Origin: an uncultured Lachnospiraceae bacterium
GTDB taxonomy: Bacteria; Bacillota; Clostridia; Lachnospirales; Lachnospiraceae
DNA length: 60,957 bases
Reading direction: 5' to 3'
NCBI GenBank assembly: GCA_910584585.1
Contig: CAJUBP010000026.1
Span: 1-60,957 of the forward strand
Below the pieces are notes generated by a model, which worked only from the letters and a program-made list of their open reading frames with translations, had not been told where the DNA came from and ran no database searches. Made by a program: the position numbers and the translations under genes. Of this stretch, positions 14,769-22,958 are shown piece by piece. Position 1 is the stretch's first letter, and the number at the start of each line of letters is the position of its first letter.

Positions 14769-17222
14769 TTACCGGATGTCATAGACGCTTCTCAGCCGGA
14801 TTCCCTTAGGCTCCCCGGAAAGAATTTTCACCCGTTTCTCTCCCCCGTTCAGATCAAAATAATTGTCGGAAAGGATGAAATCTTCCTGATCATTCTGAAT
14901 TTCCACGCTTTTTGCGTAAGCGTCCGCCGATACCAGAATTTCATCCCCCTCCAGGCGGTAAGAGAGATGGGGGTTCTCATAGCGGAAATATTTGGGATAG
15001 GAGAAAATTACGGTTCCTTCCGAAATTACGGTTCCATTCTGTTTCATCCCATAACTTACATACTCCGAAAATACGTCCAGTTCCGGCAGCATCACTTTGC
15101 CAAGCCAGACGCTGGTCAGTGCCGGAATGCGCACCTGCTTGATTTCCCCGCTTCTTATTACCTCCGCCTTTGCGTTCCGCACCTCCCAGAACGCCTCTGC
15201 CTGCTGATCGGTTCTGGTTTCATTGGCAATATTCAGGTGAATGGACTTTTCAAATGCAAAATGCTCCCGGTTCATATCGGCTTCCTGGGTCATCATGCTC
15301 TCTTCCTGGCAAGAAATCATCAAAGGCGCAAAAAACCTTTTTTCCGCGTAATGCAGGGCTTTCCAGCGGCCGCAATAATCAATGGAGGACCAGGAAATCA
15401 CCGGCCAGCAGTCGTTTAACTGCCAGACAATGGCTCCCATGCAGCGGCCCCGATTCCTTCTGAAATGCTCTACGCCGTAACGGATTGCGTCAGCCTGCAG
15501 AAGCTGGGACGCGTAAATCAGCGTATCAAAATCAGAAGGATAGAGATACGTCTGCTGGAGGTAATTCATGATTTTCCCATTTGCTCCGTACTGTCGCTGA
15601 TGTTTTTCCATCACATAGGAAAACAGATTCATGTCTTTGGGATCGTCCGTGATGGTTTCCAGCGTTTTTTTGCTGGGCAGAGACTGGAAGCCAAATTCCG
15701 ACGCGTAACGGAAAAAATATTTCCGGTATTCGGAAAACGGCCGGTTTCCATGCCACACGCTCCAGTAATGCACATCCCCTCTGTCCGGGCTGTTGGGCTC
15801 ATCAAAGGCTCCGCCGGAGGAAGGGCTCGCCGGCCAGTAGAAAGTCGCCGGATCGTAGGTTTCCAGCACTTCCGGAATCAACTGCTCGTACATCAGAATA
15901 TAGTCCCGCACTTCTGTCTTTTTGGTGACCCAGTGGTGTCCCTCTTCCACAAACATTTCCATTTCGTTATTTCCGCACCACAGCCCCAGAGAAGCATGGT
16001 GGCGGAGACGTTTGACATTATCAATAAATTCCTGGCGGATGTTTGCTTTAAATTCCGGCGTCAGCTCATAGACGGCACAGGCAAACATAAAATCCTGCCA
16101 GACAATCAGCCCCAATTCGTCACAGATATCATAAAACCAGTCTTCTGGGTAATATCCGCCTCCCCACACCCGAATGGCATTGTAATTAGCGGCCGCGCAT
16201 TGCTCCAGTAATCTCCTGGTAGTTTCCGGCGTCACCCGCCCCAGCAGATGATCTTCCGGAATATAGTCCGCTCCCATCGCAAATATTGGGACACCGTTGA
16301 TTTCATGGGCAAAGCTGGTTCCCCACTGGTCTTTTTCCGTTTTCACCGTAAGGGTGCGCAGACCGATATTTCGTTTCCATACATCAATGGCTTCGCTGCC
16401 GGCACAGAGAATCACCTTGAGCCCATAGAGGGGCTGGCTGCCGTATCCGTTGGGCCACCAGAGCTGGGGGTTTTTGACGCGAATTTCTTTGGGAGAATCC
16501 GTATAGACGCTGGTTGTGCCGTCGGGCGCAGTAATTTCTGCAGTATAATTGAATTTTCCCGGAAATTCATAAGATTCCCCGGACGCCGTCTCCACTTTCA
16601 CTTCAAAAGATAAAGTTACTTCTCCCTCAGCATGAGCCTGACGGATATAAACGCTGCCGAACCTGGCACCTGTGATTCCAAGCAGCGAAACCTTTCGGAA
16701 TATCCCTGCGTCCGGCAGGTGCGCGCCCCAGTCCCAGCCAAACATACAGTGGGCTTTCCGCAGATGGACAAAACCGTCCATAGCATCCTCAGACCCCAGA
16801 GTCCTGCATTCGGCAAAGGCTTCCCGAATATACCGCAGAGGGGAATGGAGAACCACTTTCAGTTTATTTCCAGCTTCTTTCAGAATATGAGTGACATCAT
16901 ATTCCCAGATGCGGTGCATATTATAAGCATTGCCGATATGCGCCTCATTGAGAAAAATATCTGCAATGGTGTCCAGCCCCTCAAAACGGAGCAGGATTTT
17001 ATCACTTGCCAGCAAATCTTGTTCTGCATCAAAGCATGTCTCATAGACATAATCTTTTTCCATCAAAGGCAGCGCACGGATTTCATTGTCCTTCCAAAAG
17101 GGATCTTCCATCTTTCCATTGCGCAGCAAATCTGTATAAACGGTCCCCGGGACAACTGCAGGCTGGGCAGGTTCTCCTGGGCAGCACATTTGCCAGTTTT
17201 TATTTAATTTCTGTTGTACCAA
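14769..17222 (-). CDS. Beta-mannosidase, glycoside hydrolase family 2
   Basis: 817 aa from a TTG start at 17222 with AGGAG seven bases upstream; the frame extends further but inside the previous gene. It has a GH2 sugar-binding domain (RFEGLDTIADIFLN), the conserved MFGWDWGAHLPDAG of beta-mannosidases, the acid/base glutamate in WCGNNEMEMF and the nucleophile glutamate in SEFGFQSLPS. There is no signal peptide, so it is cytoplasmic and acts on imported mannosides. It overlaps the transglutaminase-like gene by 19 bases. Its transporter genes upstream survive only as stubs. Confidence 0.93.
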   Translation of the reverse strand: MVQQKLNKNWQMCCPGEPAQPAVVPGTVYTDLLRNGKMEDPFWKDNEIRALPLMEKDYVYETCFDAEQDLLASDKILLRFEGLDTIADIFLNEAHIGNAYNMHRIWEYDVTHILKEAGNKLKVVLHSPLRYIREAFAECRTLGSEDAMDGFVHLRKAHCMFGWDWGAHLPDAGIFRKVSLLGITGARFGSVYIRQAHAEGEVTLSFEVKVETASGESYEFPGKFNYTAEITAPDGTTSVYTDSPKEIRVKNPQLWWPNGYGSQPLYGLKVILCAGSEAIDVWKRNIGLRTLTVKTEKDQWGTSFAHEINGVPIFAMGADYIPEDHLLGRVTPETTRRLLEQCAAANYNAIRVWGGGYYPEDWFYDICDELGLIVWQDFMFACAVYELTPEFKANIRQEFIDNVKRLRHHASLGLWCGNNEMEMFVEEGHHWVTKKTEVRDYILMYEQLIPEVLETYDPATFYWPASPSSGGAFDEPNSPDRGDVHYWSVWHGNRPFSEYRKYFFRYASEFGFQSLPSKKTLETITDDPKDMNLFSYVMEKHQRQYGANGKIMNYLQQTYLYPSDFDTLIYASQLLQADAIRYGVEHFRRNRGRCMGAIVWQLNDCWPVISWSSIDYCGRWKALHYAEKRFFAPLMISCQEESMMTQEADMNREHFAFEKSIHLNIANETRTDQQAEAFWEVRNAKAEVIRSGEIKQVRIPALTSVWLGKVMLPELDVFSEYVSYGMKQNGTVISEGTVIFSYPKYFRYENPHLSYRLEGDEILVSADAYAKSVEIQNDQEDFILSDNYFDLNGGEKRVKILSGEPKGIRLRSVYDIR

Positions 17223-19963
17223 ATTGATTCTCCTTTCTCCGGCTGCGCAAAATTTACTTTCAGCAGTTCCAGCATAAGTTTCGCGCTTCCGACACGGTAG
17301 CCGCTGCAGGCGTAAATGCCTTGCAGTCCTGGGTTCGCAAGCACCAGAAGGGGAAGTTTCTCCGGGTCTGTGTACATACTGCGGGCCAAAGGCTCCGCAA
17401 TTTCTTCCAAAGGAGCCTGATAAACGCAAATCTCCGGTATGGCCGCCGCCCGTTTCCAACCAGTTGTCTGGGTTACATTCCCTTCCCGCACCAGAAGACA
17501 AATCCTCACTCCCATCTGCCTGAAATTCTCCTGCTGACTGGATAACTCATTCAGCACATGTTCCGTAGGCTCTTCCCCCGGCTCTAAAAACGCCAGGATG
17601 GCTGCGCGATCTTTGATAATAGAGGAAATCGGCACAGGCCTGCCATGGCTGAGAACTTCAAAATCTTTGAATCTATGGCTCACTAGCAGTTCCTCCAGGC
17701 TGCCTGCGCGCATCTTTAAAGATACTTCCTGTTTTCTGCCTGCTGCCAGAAAGACTTTACACTCCGCCGCCAGCTGGTTTCCGTTTGGCAGACGGTTTGC
17801 CGTCAATATCCGGTAATATCCCGGCTCTGTTTCCAGATTCAGCGTTTCGCCTTTGAATTCCGTTCCCTGCAGATCCAATGTCACAAACTGCCCGTCCTGA
17901 AAACGGGCAATGGTCCAATTCTGTGAATAGTTCCATTCCTCTTCCTTTTTTCTCTTTAACGTAAGAATTGCCTGGTTGGACTCTTCTGCCTTCCGTTCTG
18001 TTTGGGATAGCTTCACGAAACTGCCGTTTCTGTATATTTCCACTTCCTGTTCCGCCTGGCTAAGCCGGGCGGGAATCCCTAAGGTGCGGCAAATGGCCGC
18101 GCACAGAATCTTCTGGCTCATGGGCGTTCCGGACTGAAGCCTCAACACGCTTGCGGGAGTGGAGTAAATAGTTCGGTATTCCAACGGTTCTTCATATTTT
18201 ATATGGGTTTTGATATAGTCCCAGACTGCCACCGGGTTCCCGCGAAACAGATTCTTCTCTTCCTCACTGAAATAATCCAATATTTCTTGCCGGTAACAGG
18301 TCAATTCCTCATAAAAAATTCGCGGACAGAGCAGGTATTTGATATAAATCTCCTGCTTTGTAAACTCATGGCAAAGTTCTTCTGCCCGACGCTCATATTC
18401 TTCCTGCAAAACCGTACCGTCATTTTCTGAGTTCTTTTCTCCTACCCACATGCTGCGATAAACAAAGGCATGCTTAAGGTGCTCTTCCAACACATCCGCC
18501 TTAGCGTCTCTGTAATCCTTCAGGCTTAAACTATGCAGCAGCCATTTTCGGTCAGGGCTTTTATCACGCTCCAAAAATTGATATAACTGAGAGAAATTTC
18601 CTGCTGCATAACGGAGAATTTCCTGCTCTTGCCGGTATTTCTCTGCCAGCTCTTCCTGGTAAAACCCCTCTGTCCGCTTTGAGCGCAGCAATACTGCCTG
18701 ACGAATCCGTTCCCGGTTCTTCTTCCGCTGCTTATTGGAAAACTCTGGTTGCAAAACCGTTTCTTCCGGCGCGCGGAAATCAATCTTGGACCATGGAACA
18801 GCTTCTCCCGCCGCATCCCCAAAAAGCTTCCTGTTCTGTATGATTTCCGGACTGGAATCATTCCACGGACAAAATTCAAGAATTATATGGGCTTCAGAAC
18901 ATGCCCCAACATCCAGAAATTCTGCTCCGGTTCTTCCTTCCTTTCCGGCATGCAGACGGACTGTGCCGAGCCCCAGTTCCAAGGCTGCGGTACCATTTTC
19001 ATCTGTCTCTAAGACCGCAAGGCTGCGGTACTCTGCGCCGTTTAAAACCTCCACAGATACCCGGGCATAACTTGCAGGGCTGCCATCTGATTCTGTCACC
19101 GTTATCTGGAGTTTCCGGGTCTTTGCATACCTGGCGGTTACATTCTGATAACAGGGAAGCTCTCCTTCCCGATACCACTCCCCTTTGCAGCCATCCATGC
19201 CAAAATCAGAAAAAGTCCTGGCATGCACCAGCAGCGCCCGGGAGGAAGCATTTACAAACCAGCCTTGATCCAACGCCTCTTCCGGCTCGCAGGCCCCCAG
19301 GAAATGCCAGTCTCCCCTTACATAAACCTCCACCCATGCATGATTGTCATCACAATGGGCCCACCAGGGCGCGTAAACCTGTCTGGCCGCAATCCCAACG
19401 CTTCGCAGCGCAGTCACGGCAAAAACAGATTCTTCGCCGCACCTTCCGGCTCCAGCCCGGTACATGCCCATAGGCGAAAGGGTGCGAAGATCGGAGGCCT
19501 CGTAAGCGCAGTGCTCCGCGCACCAGTAATTGATTTCCAAAACAGCTTCTTCCAGGGATTTGCCCTGAATCCTGTCTTTTAGTTTCTCATAAAAAAACGG
19601 ACGGCATTTTTCAATATTTTCTGAATTAATCCGGTAATAGAGCACATCATTTAAAAAGATTTCTTCCGGCAGTTCCCTGCACCATGCCGCCCTTTTGCGC
19701 AGCCGGATTCCATGGCGGACAAAATCTAAAAATATTTCAAATTGATACTCCGCCAAATCCCTAAGCGGCATTGTCCCATACAAAAATTTCATCAAAATCT
19801 GTTCTTTTGGCGTGCATTCTGAAAGTTTTTGCCGGATTTCTTTCAGGAACAGCCCCATCCATCCGGTTCGGCAGGAGCCGTCTGCCGCCTTAGCCTGGCC
19901 TATCCATTTGATTCGGCTGTCATATTTTTGCTGCGCGTAATCCTGCAAATATTCTGAAAACAT
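17204..19963 (-). CDS. Transglutaminase-like domain protein with thioredoxin-like tail
   Basis: 919 aa; the ATG at 19963 has GGAAGG six bases upstream. The first transglutaminase-like domain has Cys in GAGRCGEES (about 175) and His in DNHAWVEVYV (about 208). The usual Asp position after WHFL is Gly, followed by ACEPEEALD. A carboxypeptidase-like beta module follows (ITVTESDGSPASYARVSV). A second core (STPASVLRLQSG, TLGIPARL) lacks the cysteine, and the end (AILAFLEPGEEPTEHV) looks thioredoxin-like. There is no signal peptide. It is co-transcribed with cutC and the beta-mannosidase; its role there is unknown. Confidence 0.8.
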   Translation of the reverse strand: MFSEYLQDYAQQKYDSRIKWIGQAKAADGSCRTGWMGLFLKEIRQKLSECTPKEQILMKFLYGTMPLRDLAEYQFEIFLDFVRHGIRLRKRAAWCRELPEEIFLNDVLYYRINSENIEKCRPFFYEKLKDRIQGKSLEEAVLEINYWCAEHCAYEASDLRTLSPMGMYRAGAGRCGEESVFAVTALRSVGIAARQVYAPWWAHCDDNHAWVEVYVRGDWHFLGACEPEEALDQGWFVNASSRALLVHARTFSDFGMDGCKGEWYREGELPCYQNVTARYAKTRKLQITVTESDGSPASYARVSVEVLNGAEYRSLAVLETDENGTAALELGLGTVRLHAGKEGRTGAEFLDVGACSEAHIILEFCPWNDSSPEIIQNRKLFGDAAGEAVPWSKIDFRAPEETVLQPEFSNKQRKKNRERIRQAVLLRSKRTEGFYQEELAEKYRQEQEILRYAAGNFSQLYQFLERDKSPDRKWLLHSLSLKDYRDAKADVLEEHLKHAFVYRSMWVGEKNSENDGTVLQEEYERRAEELCHEFTKQEIYIKYLLCPRIFYEELTCYRQEILDYFSEEEKNLFRGNPVAVWDYIKTHIKYEEPLEYRTIYSTPASVLRLQSGTPMSQKILCAAICRTLGIPARLSQAEQEVEIYRNGSFVKLSQTERKAEESNQAILTLKRKKEEEWNYSQNWTIARFQDGQFVTLDLQGTEFKGETLNLETEPGYYRILTANRLPNGNQLAAECKVFLAAGRKQEVSLKMRAGSLEELLVSHRFKDFEVLSHGRPVPISSIIKDRAAILAFLEPGEEPTEHVLNELSSQQENFRQMGVRICLLVREGNVTQTTGWKRAAAIPEICVYQAPLEEIAEPLARSMYTDPEKLPLLVLANPGLQGIYACSGYRVGSAKLMLELLKVNFAQPEKGESIWYNRN

Positions 19964-20020
19964 CTCTGCCCTTCCCACTTTCTTCTCAATTATAATAGGT
20001 TATATCACAAGTGAATTTAC

Positions 20021-20764
20021 TCACACATGATCCAATGCTTCTCTGGCTCTGCGGATTTCCGCCTCATCCGCGCGGAACATGTGAAATTCACTGAGTCCGG
20101 GAATTCCCATGTTTACTCTTTCATTCCGATAAACCATGCCGCTGTCTAAAGTTTTCTTCCCGGACATGTGAAAACAGGAAGCGTGAATGTCCTCTGACAG
20201 CCGCCGGATAACTTCGTCATTCACCCCGCCGCCTGCAAGAATCTCTATCCGTTCCCCGGCCTGGGCAATGAGCTTTGCCAGAATTTCCTTCCCTTTCCTG
20301 CAGTCTGGCGCCTGGCCGGAAGTAAGGATAATATCAATGCCCAAAGAAACTGCTTCCTCCAATGCCTGATAAGGATCCCTGCAAACATCAAAGGCGCGGT
20401 GCAGCGTCAGTGTCAGTTCCCCTGCGCATGCCCGCAGCTGCTCCATTCGGTTACAATCTAGGCTGCCGTCAGCCTTCAGGCATCCGGTAACAATCCCGTC
20501 AGCGCCCAGTTCCCGGAACATCCGGGTATCCTCTTCCAACATCTGATATTCCGAATCGGTATACAGGAAATCCCCGAATCTTGGACGAATCAGTACATGC
20601 AGCGGGATACCGCATTTCTTCCTGATTTGCTGAAACTGGCTTACCCCTGGGGTGGTTCCGCCAATCAGCAGATTGGCGCAGATCTCCAGACGGTCTGCCC
20701 CTGCCTTTTGGGCTGTTACTGCTGACTCCACAGAATCCACGCACACTTCCAATACTTTTTTCAT
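20021..20764 (-). CDS. cutC: CutC-family protein
   Basis: 247 aa, starting MKKVLEVCVDSVESAV with AAGGAGG eleven bases upstream. It is a TIM-barrel of the CutC family (GADRLEICANL, PLHVLIRPRFGDF, LTLHRAFDVC, ILAGGGVND). The name comes from copper tolerance, but the biochemical role is unproven, and in Firmicutes it often sits in sugar loci as here. The SBP stub ends two bases before its start, so it now uses that gene's leader. Confidence 0.92.
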   Translation of the reverse strand: MKKVLEVCVDSVESAVTAQKAGADRLEICANLLIGGTTPGVSQFQQIRKKCGIPLHVLIRPRFGDFLYTDSEYQMLEEDTRMFRELGADGIVTGCLKADGSLDCNRMEQLRACAGELTLTLHRAFDVCRDPYQALEEAVSLGIDIILTSGQAPDCRKGKEILAKLIAQAGERIEILAGGGVNDEVIRRLSEDIHASCFHMSGKKTLDSGMVYRNERVNMGIPGLSEFHMFRADEAEIRRAREALDHV

Positions 20765-20765
20765 G

Positions 20766-20882
20766 TCAGCTCCACAACCTCCTTTCCGCTGGAATTGGCG
20801 GCTTTTTCCCGCCGCAGCCGGCAAGAAGTCCCGCCGCAAGAACTGCTGCAAGGCCAAGTAACGCAATTTTTTTGAATTTCAT
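20766..20882 (-). pseudogene. Stub of a sugar-ABC solute-binding lipoprotein
   Basis: 38 codons with a perfect ribosome site (GGAGGAG) and an intact lipoprotein signal peptide (MKFKKIALLGLAAVLAAG, lipobox LLAGC). It ends a dozen codons after the lipobox cysteine at a TGA immediately before cutC. Normal binding proteins are over 400 aa, so all of the mature domain is deleted. Confidence 0.75.
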
Positions 20883-20906
20883 GATTTCTCCTCCTATTTT
20901 TCAATC

Positions 20907-21014
20907 TTACTCCTTTACTGCCCCAACCGTCAATCCATTTACGAAGTATATTTCGAAAAACGGATAGGCAAAAATAATCGGCAGCGTGGATATACAGGAA
21001 CAGATTACAGGAAA
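20907..21014 (-). pseudogene. C-terminal stub of a carbohydrate ABC permease
   Basis: Reading back from the TAA at 20907, the minus strand encodes CISTLPIIFAYPFF, EIYFVNGL and TVGAVKE then stop. This is the standard C-terminus of MalG/LplC-type sugar permeases. Upstream homology stops near 21014. The order permease stub, binding-protein stub, cutC, transglutaminase, mannosidase indicates that an ABC importer was once part of this operon. Confidence 0.75.
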
Positions 21015-21036
21015 GTTTTTATATTAAAAAAACTCC

Positions 21037-21064
21037 TTGCAATTCTCAAAAAAACTGTTATACT
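21037..21064 (+). promoter_or_regulatory. Probable promoter of the small ORF and AraC gene
   Basis: TTGCAA, a 16-base spacer and TATACT on the plus strand, about 60 bases before the ATG at 21123. Confidence 0.5.
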
Positions 21065-21122
21065 TCCATCATAAAAGTAACCGTCTAACTATTGTTTCAT
21101 CAAAATAATAAGGAGTGATAAC

Positions 21123-21254
21123 ATGTCAAATATAAGAAGCATTTCTGATATGCACAATGACTGCGGCCTTCTTCGCAATGCGAGCATTCACCCGTCTGCA
21201 TTCTCCGCCAAGCCTGATTATGATGAATCCATTGCGGGCGAAAAAAGACCATGA
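21123..21254 (+). CDS. Small hypothetical ORF (43 aa) before the AraC gene
   Basis: It has a good ribosome site (AAGGAG seven bases before the ATG) and an upstream promoter. The peptide begins MSNIRSISDMHNDCGLL and has no motif I recognise. Given the stubs around it, it may be the 5' remnant of a deleted carbohydrate gene rather than a true small protein. The stretch 21255-21389 shows nothing else. Confidence 0.35.
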   Translation: MSNIRSISDMHNDCGLLRNASIHPSAFSAKPDYDESIAGEKRP

Positions 21255-21389
21255 TATAAAAGCTAATGCCTATTCTGTCCAGACGCCGCGGCTCATACCG
21301 TAAATAAAATCATAACCGCAGCGAAGCCGAACGACACCCCGTAGCATAATTGTATCTTCTATACTTTCGTGAAAGGACTAAGTGATTTT

Positions 21390-22301
21390 ATGAAAAACAT
21401 ACAAAGCATCGCATTCCACCCGGAAAGCAAAGAAGAATTGCTGCCTGATTTTACGGCGGAGTTTCCTTATATTGCCACACATGCAGAACTCGACAAATTT
21501 CCAGAACAACTCGTGCCTTGGCACTGGCACAGGGCTGTAGAGCTTTTCTATATGGAAAGCGGCGCGCTGGAATACTGCATGCCCGGAGGAACAACTCTGT
21601 TCCCGGCAGGCTCCGGCGGCATGGTAATTTCCAATGTGCTTCATATGACAAAACCAATGGCTGCCAAAGAAAAAAACGTCCAGCTTCTGCATATTTTTGA
21701 TCCTGCCCTGCTCGCAGGAGGGCTGGGCAGCAGAATCGGAAAAAAATATATCGATCCGCTTCTGGAATCCTCACAAATTGAATTGATTCCGCTTTTTCCT
21801 GAACGTCCAGAGCAGGAAGAAATCATTGCCCGCATACGGGAAACATTTGAGATTTCCCCTCAAACCTTCGGCTATGAAATCAAATTGCGTAATTCCTTAT
21901 CGGAATTGTGGCTGATGCTGTTGGAACAGGCCCGCCTTCTCCCCAAAAACCGTAATAGAAACGGCAAAGACAATGACAAAATAAAGCAGATGATGATTTA
22001 TATTCATGAACATTATTCGGAAAAAATATCGGTGAAAACCCTTGCTTCCTGCGCTTTTATCAGTGAGCGGGAATGCTTCCGGGTATTTCAGGACTGCCTG
22101 CATCTGACGCCGCTGGAATATCTCACAAACTACCGTTTGCAAGTGGCATGTCAGATGCTTGCCAAAGGCCATAGAACAATAACCGAAATCAGCCATGCCT
22201 GCGGCTTGGGGAGCAGCAGCTATTTCGGCAGAATCTTTCGGGAGCATACCAACTGTACACCATCGGAATATCGGCGAAAATGGCAGGATCGTGACAAATA
22301 A
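21390..22301 (+). CDS. AraC-family transcriptional regulator with cupin sensor domain
   Basis: 303 aa from the ATG at 21390 (AAAGGA eleven bases upstream); a GTG at 21369 is less likely. The N-terminal half is an AraC-type cupin (PWHWHRAVELFYMESG). The C-terminal half has two helix-turn-helix motifs (VKTLASCAFISERECFRVF and ITEISHACGLGSSSYFGRIF). It lies divergent from the mannosidase operon and next to the GH125 remnant, so control of mannoside genes is likely. Confidence 0.9.
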   Translation: MKNIQSIAFHPESKEELLPDFTAEFPYIATHAELDKFPEQLVPWHWHRAVELFYMESGALEYCMPGGTTLFPAGSGGMVISNVLHMTKPMAAKEKNVQLLHIFDPALLAGGLGSRIGKKYIDPLLESSQIELIPLFPERPEQEEIIARIRETFEISPQTFGYEIKLRNSLSELWLMLLEQARLLPKNRNRNGKDNDKIKQMMIYIHEHYSEKISVKTLASCAFISERECFRVFQDCLHLTPLEYLTNYRLQVACQMLAKGHRTITEISHACGLGSSSYFGRIFREHTNCTPSEYRRKWQDRDK

Positions 22302-22364
22302 CGGCAAGAATGATATATTTTTTTCGGAAATATAGCATTATAATACGATCCATAACAGAAAACA

Positions 22365-22541
22365 ATTTCCATCGGAAGTCATGTTTTCCATGGAAGCTTT
22401 CGTGCATTGCCCCCGTCGCCCCCGTCGGTTTCGGCAAGCATGCAGAGCATTTTAAGTTTCTTCTCCCTGGTTCTGGCGATGAGACTTTCCATCGCCAGGA
22501 CAATGGGCCAGATATGGTTCACCATCATCAGCCTATAGTTT
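22365..22541 (-). pseudogene. Remnant of a GH125 exo-alpha-1,6-mannosidase
   Basis: One minus-strand frame reads VNHIWPIVLAMESL, then REKKLKMLCMLAETDGG. Another takes over at a G-rich stretch (about 22400-22420) with GAMHESFHGKHDFRWK. WPI.L.ME.L, the TDGG turn and MHESF are the GH125 signature in order. Both ends are missing and the frame is broken. It follows directly after the small gene at 22533-22958. Confidence 0.65.
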
Positions 22542-22958
22542 CAGCGCATACATGAAAGTTACTTTCTGTTTCACCAGCTCATAAAAGTTCTCGCTTGTGC
22601 TGAGGCAAAACTGCGTGCCCCATGGACAGGCAGATAACCTCGCCCTGTCAAAGCAATGATACTGATTGGCCTTTAAATTTCCAATTTGCTCTGCCACATG
22701 GGTATAAACTAACTGTATCCCGGCCTCATTCTTTCCCTGCCGGACATCAGAAACATCCAGACAAGAATTCGCTTTCAATACACAGACCAGATATTCCGCA
22801 TATCCCCGGGGAAGAATTTCCTCTGTCGGAATACACAATTCCCGTTTGTCAGAAGCCAACACCCTTTCCACCAGAAGACCGACCATATCGGGAGAAATCA
22901 GAAGGAGGCTGTATTCTCCCGACACGGTAATCTCGCATTTGCGAATCTTTGCGCCCAT
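22533..22958 (-). CDS. Hypothetical protein at the end of the ABC exporter operon
   Basis: 141 aa. The ATG follows the permease TGA with no gap, suggesting coupling. There are no membrane segments and no motif I can assign. The central part (IPTEEILPRGYAEYLVCVL) is well formed. It may be an accessory protein of the exporter or a degraded gene. Function unknown. Confidence 0.55.
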   Translation of the reverse strand: MGAKIRKCEITVSGEYSLLLISPDMVGLLVERVLASDKRELCIPTEEILPRGYAEYLVCVLKANSCLDVSDVRQGKNEAGIQLVYTHVAEQIGNLKANQYHCFDRARLSACPWGTQFCLSTSENFYELVKQKVTFMYALKL

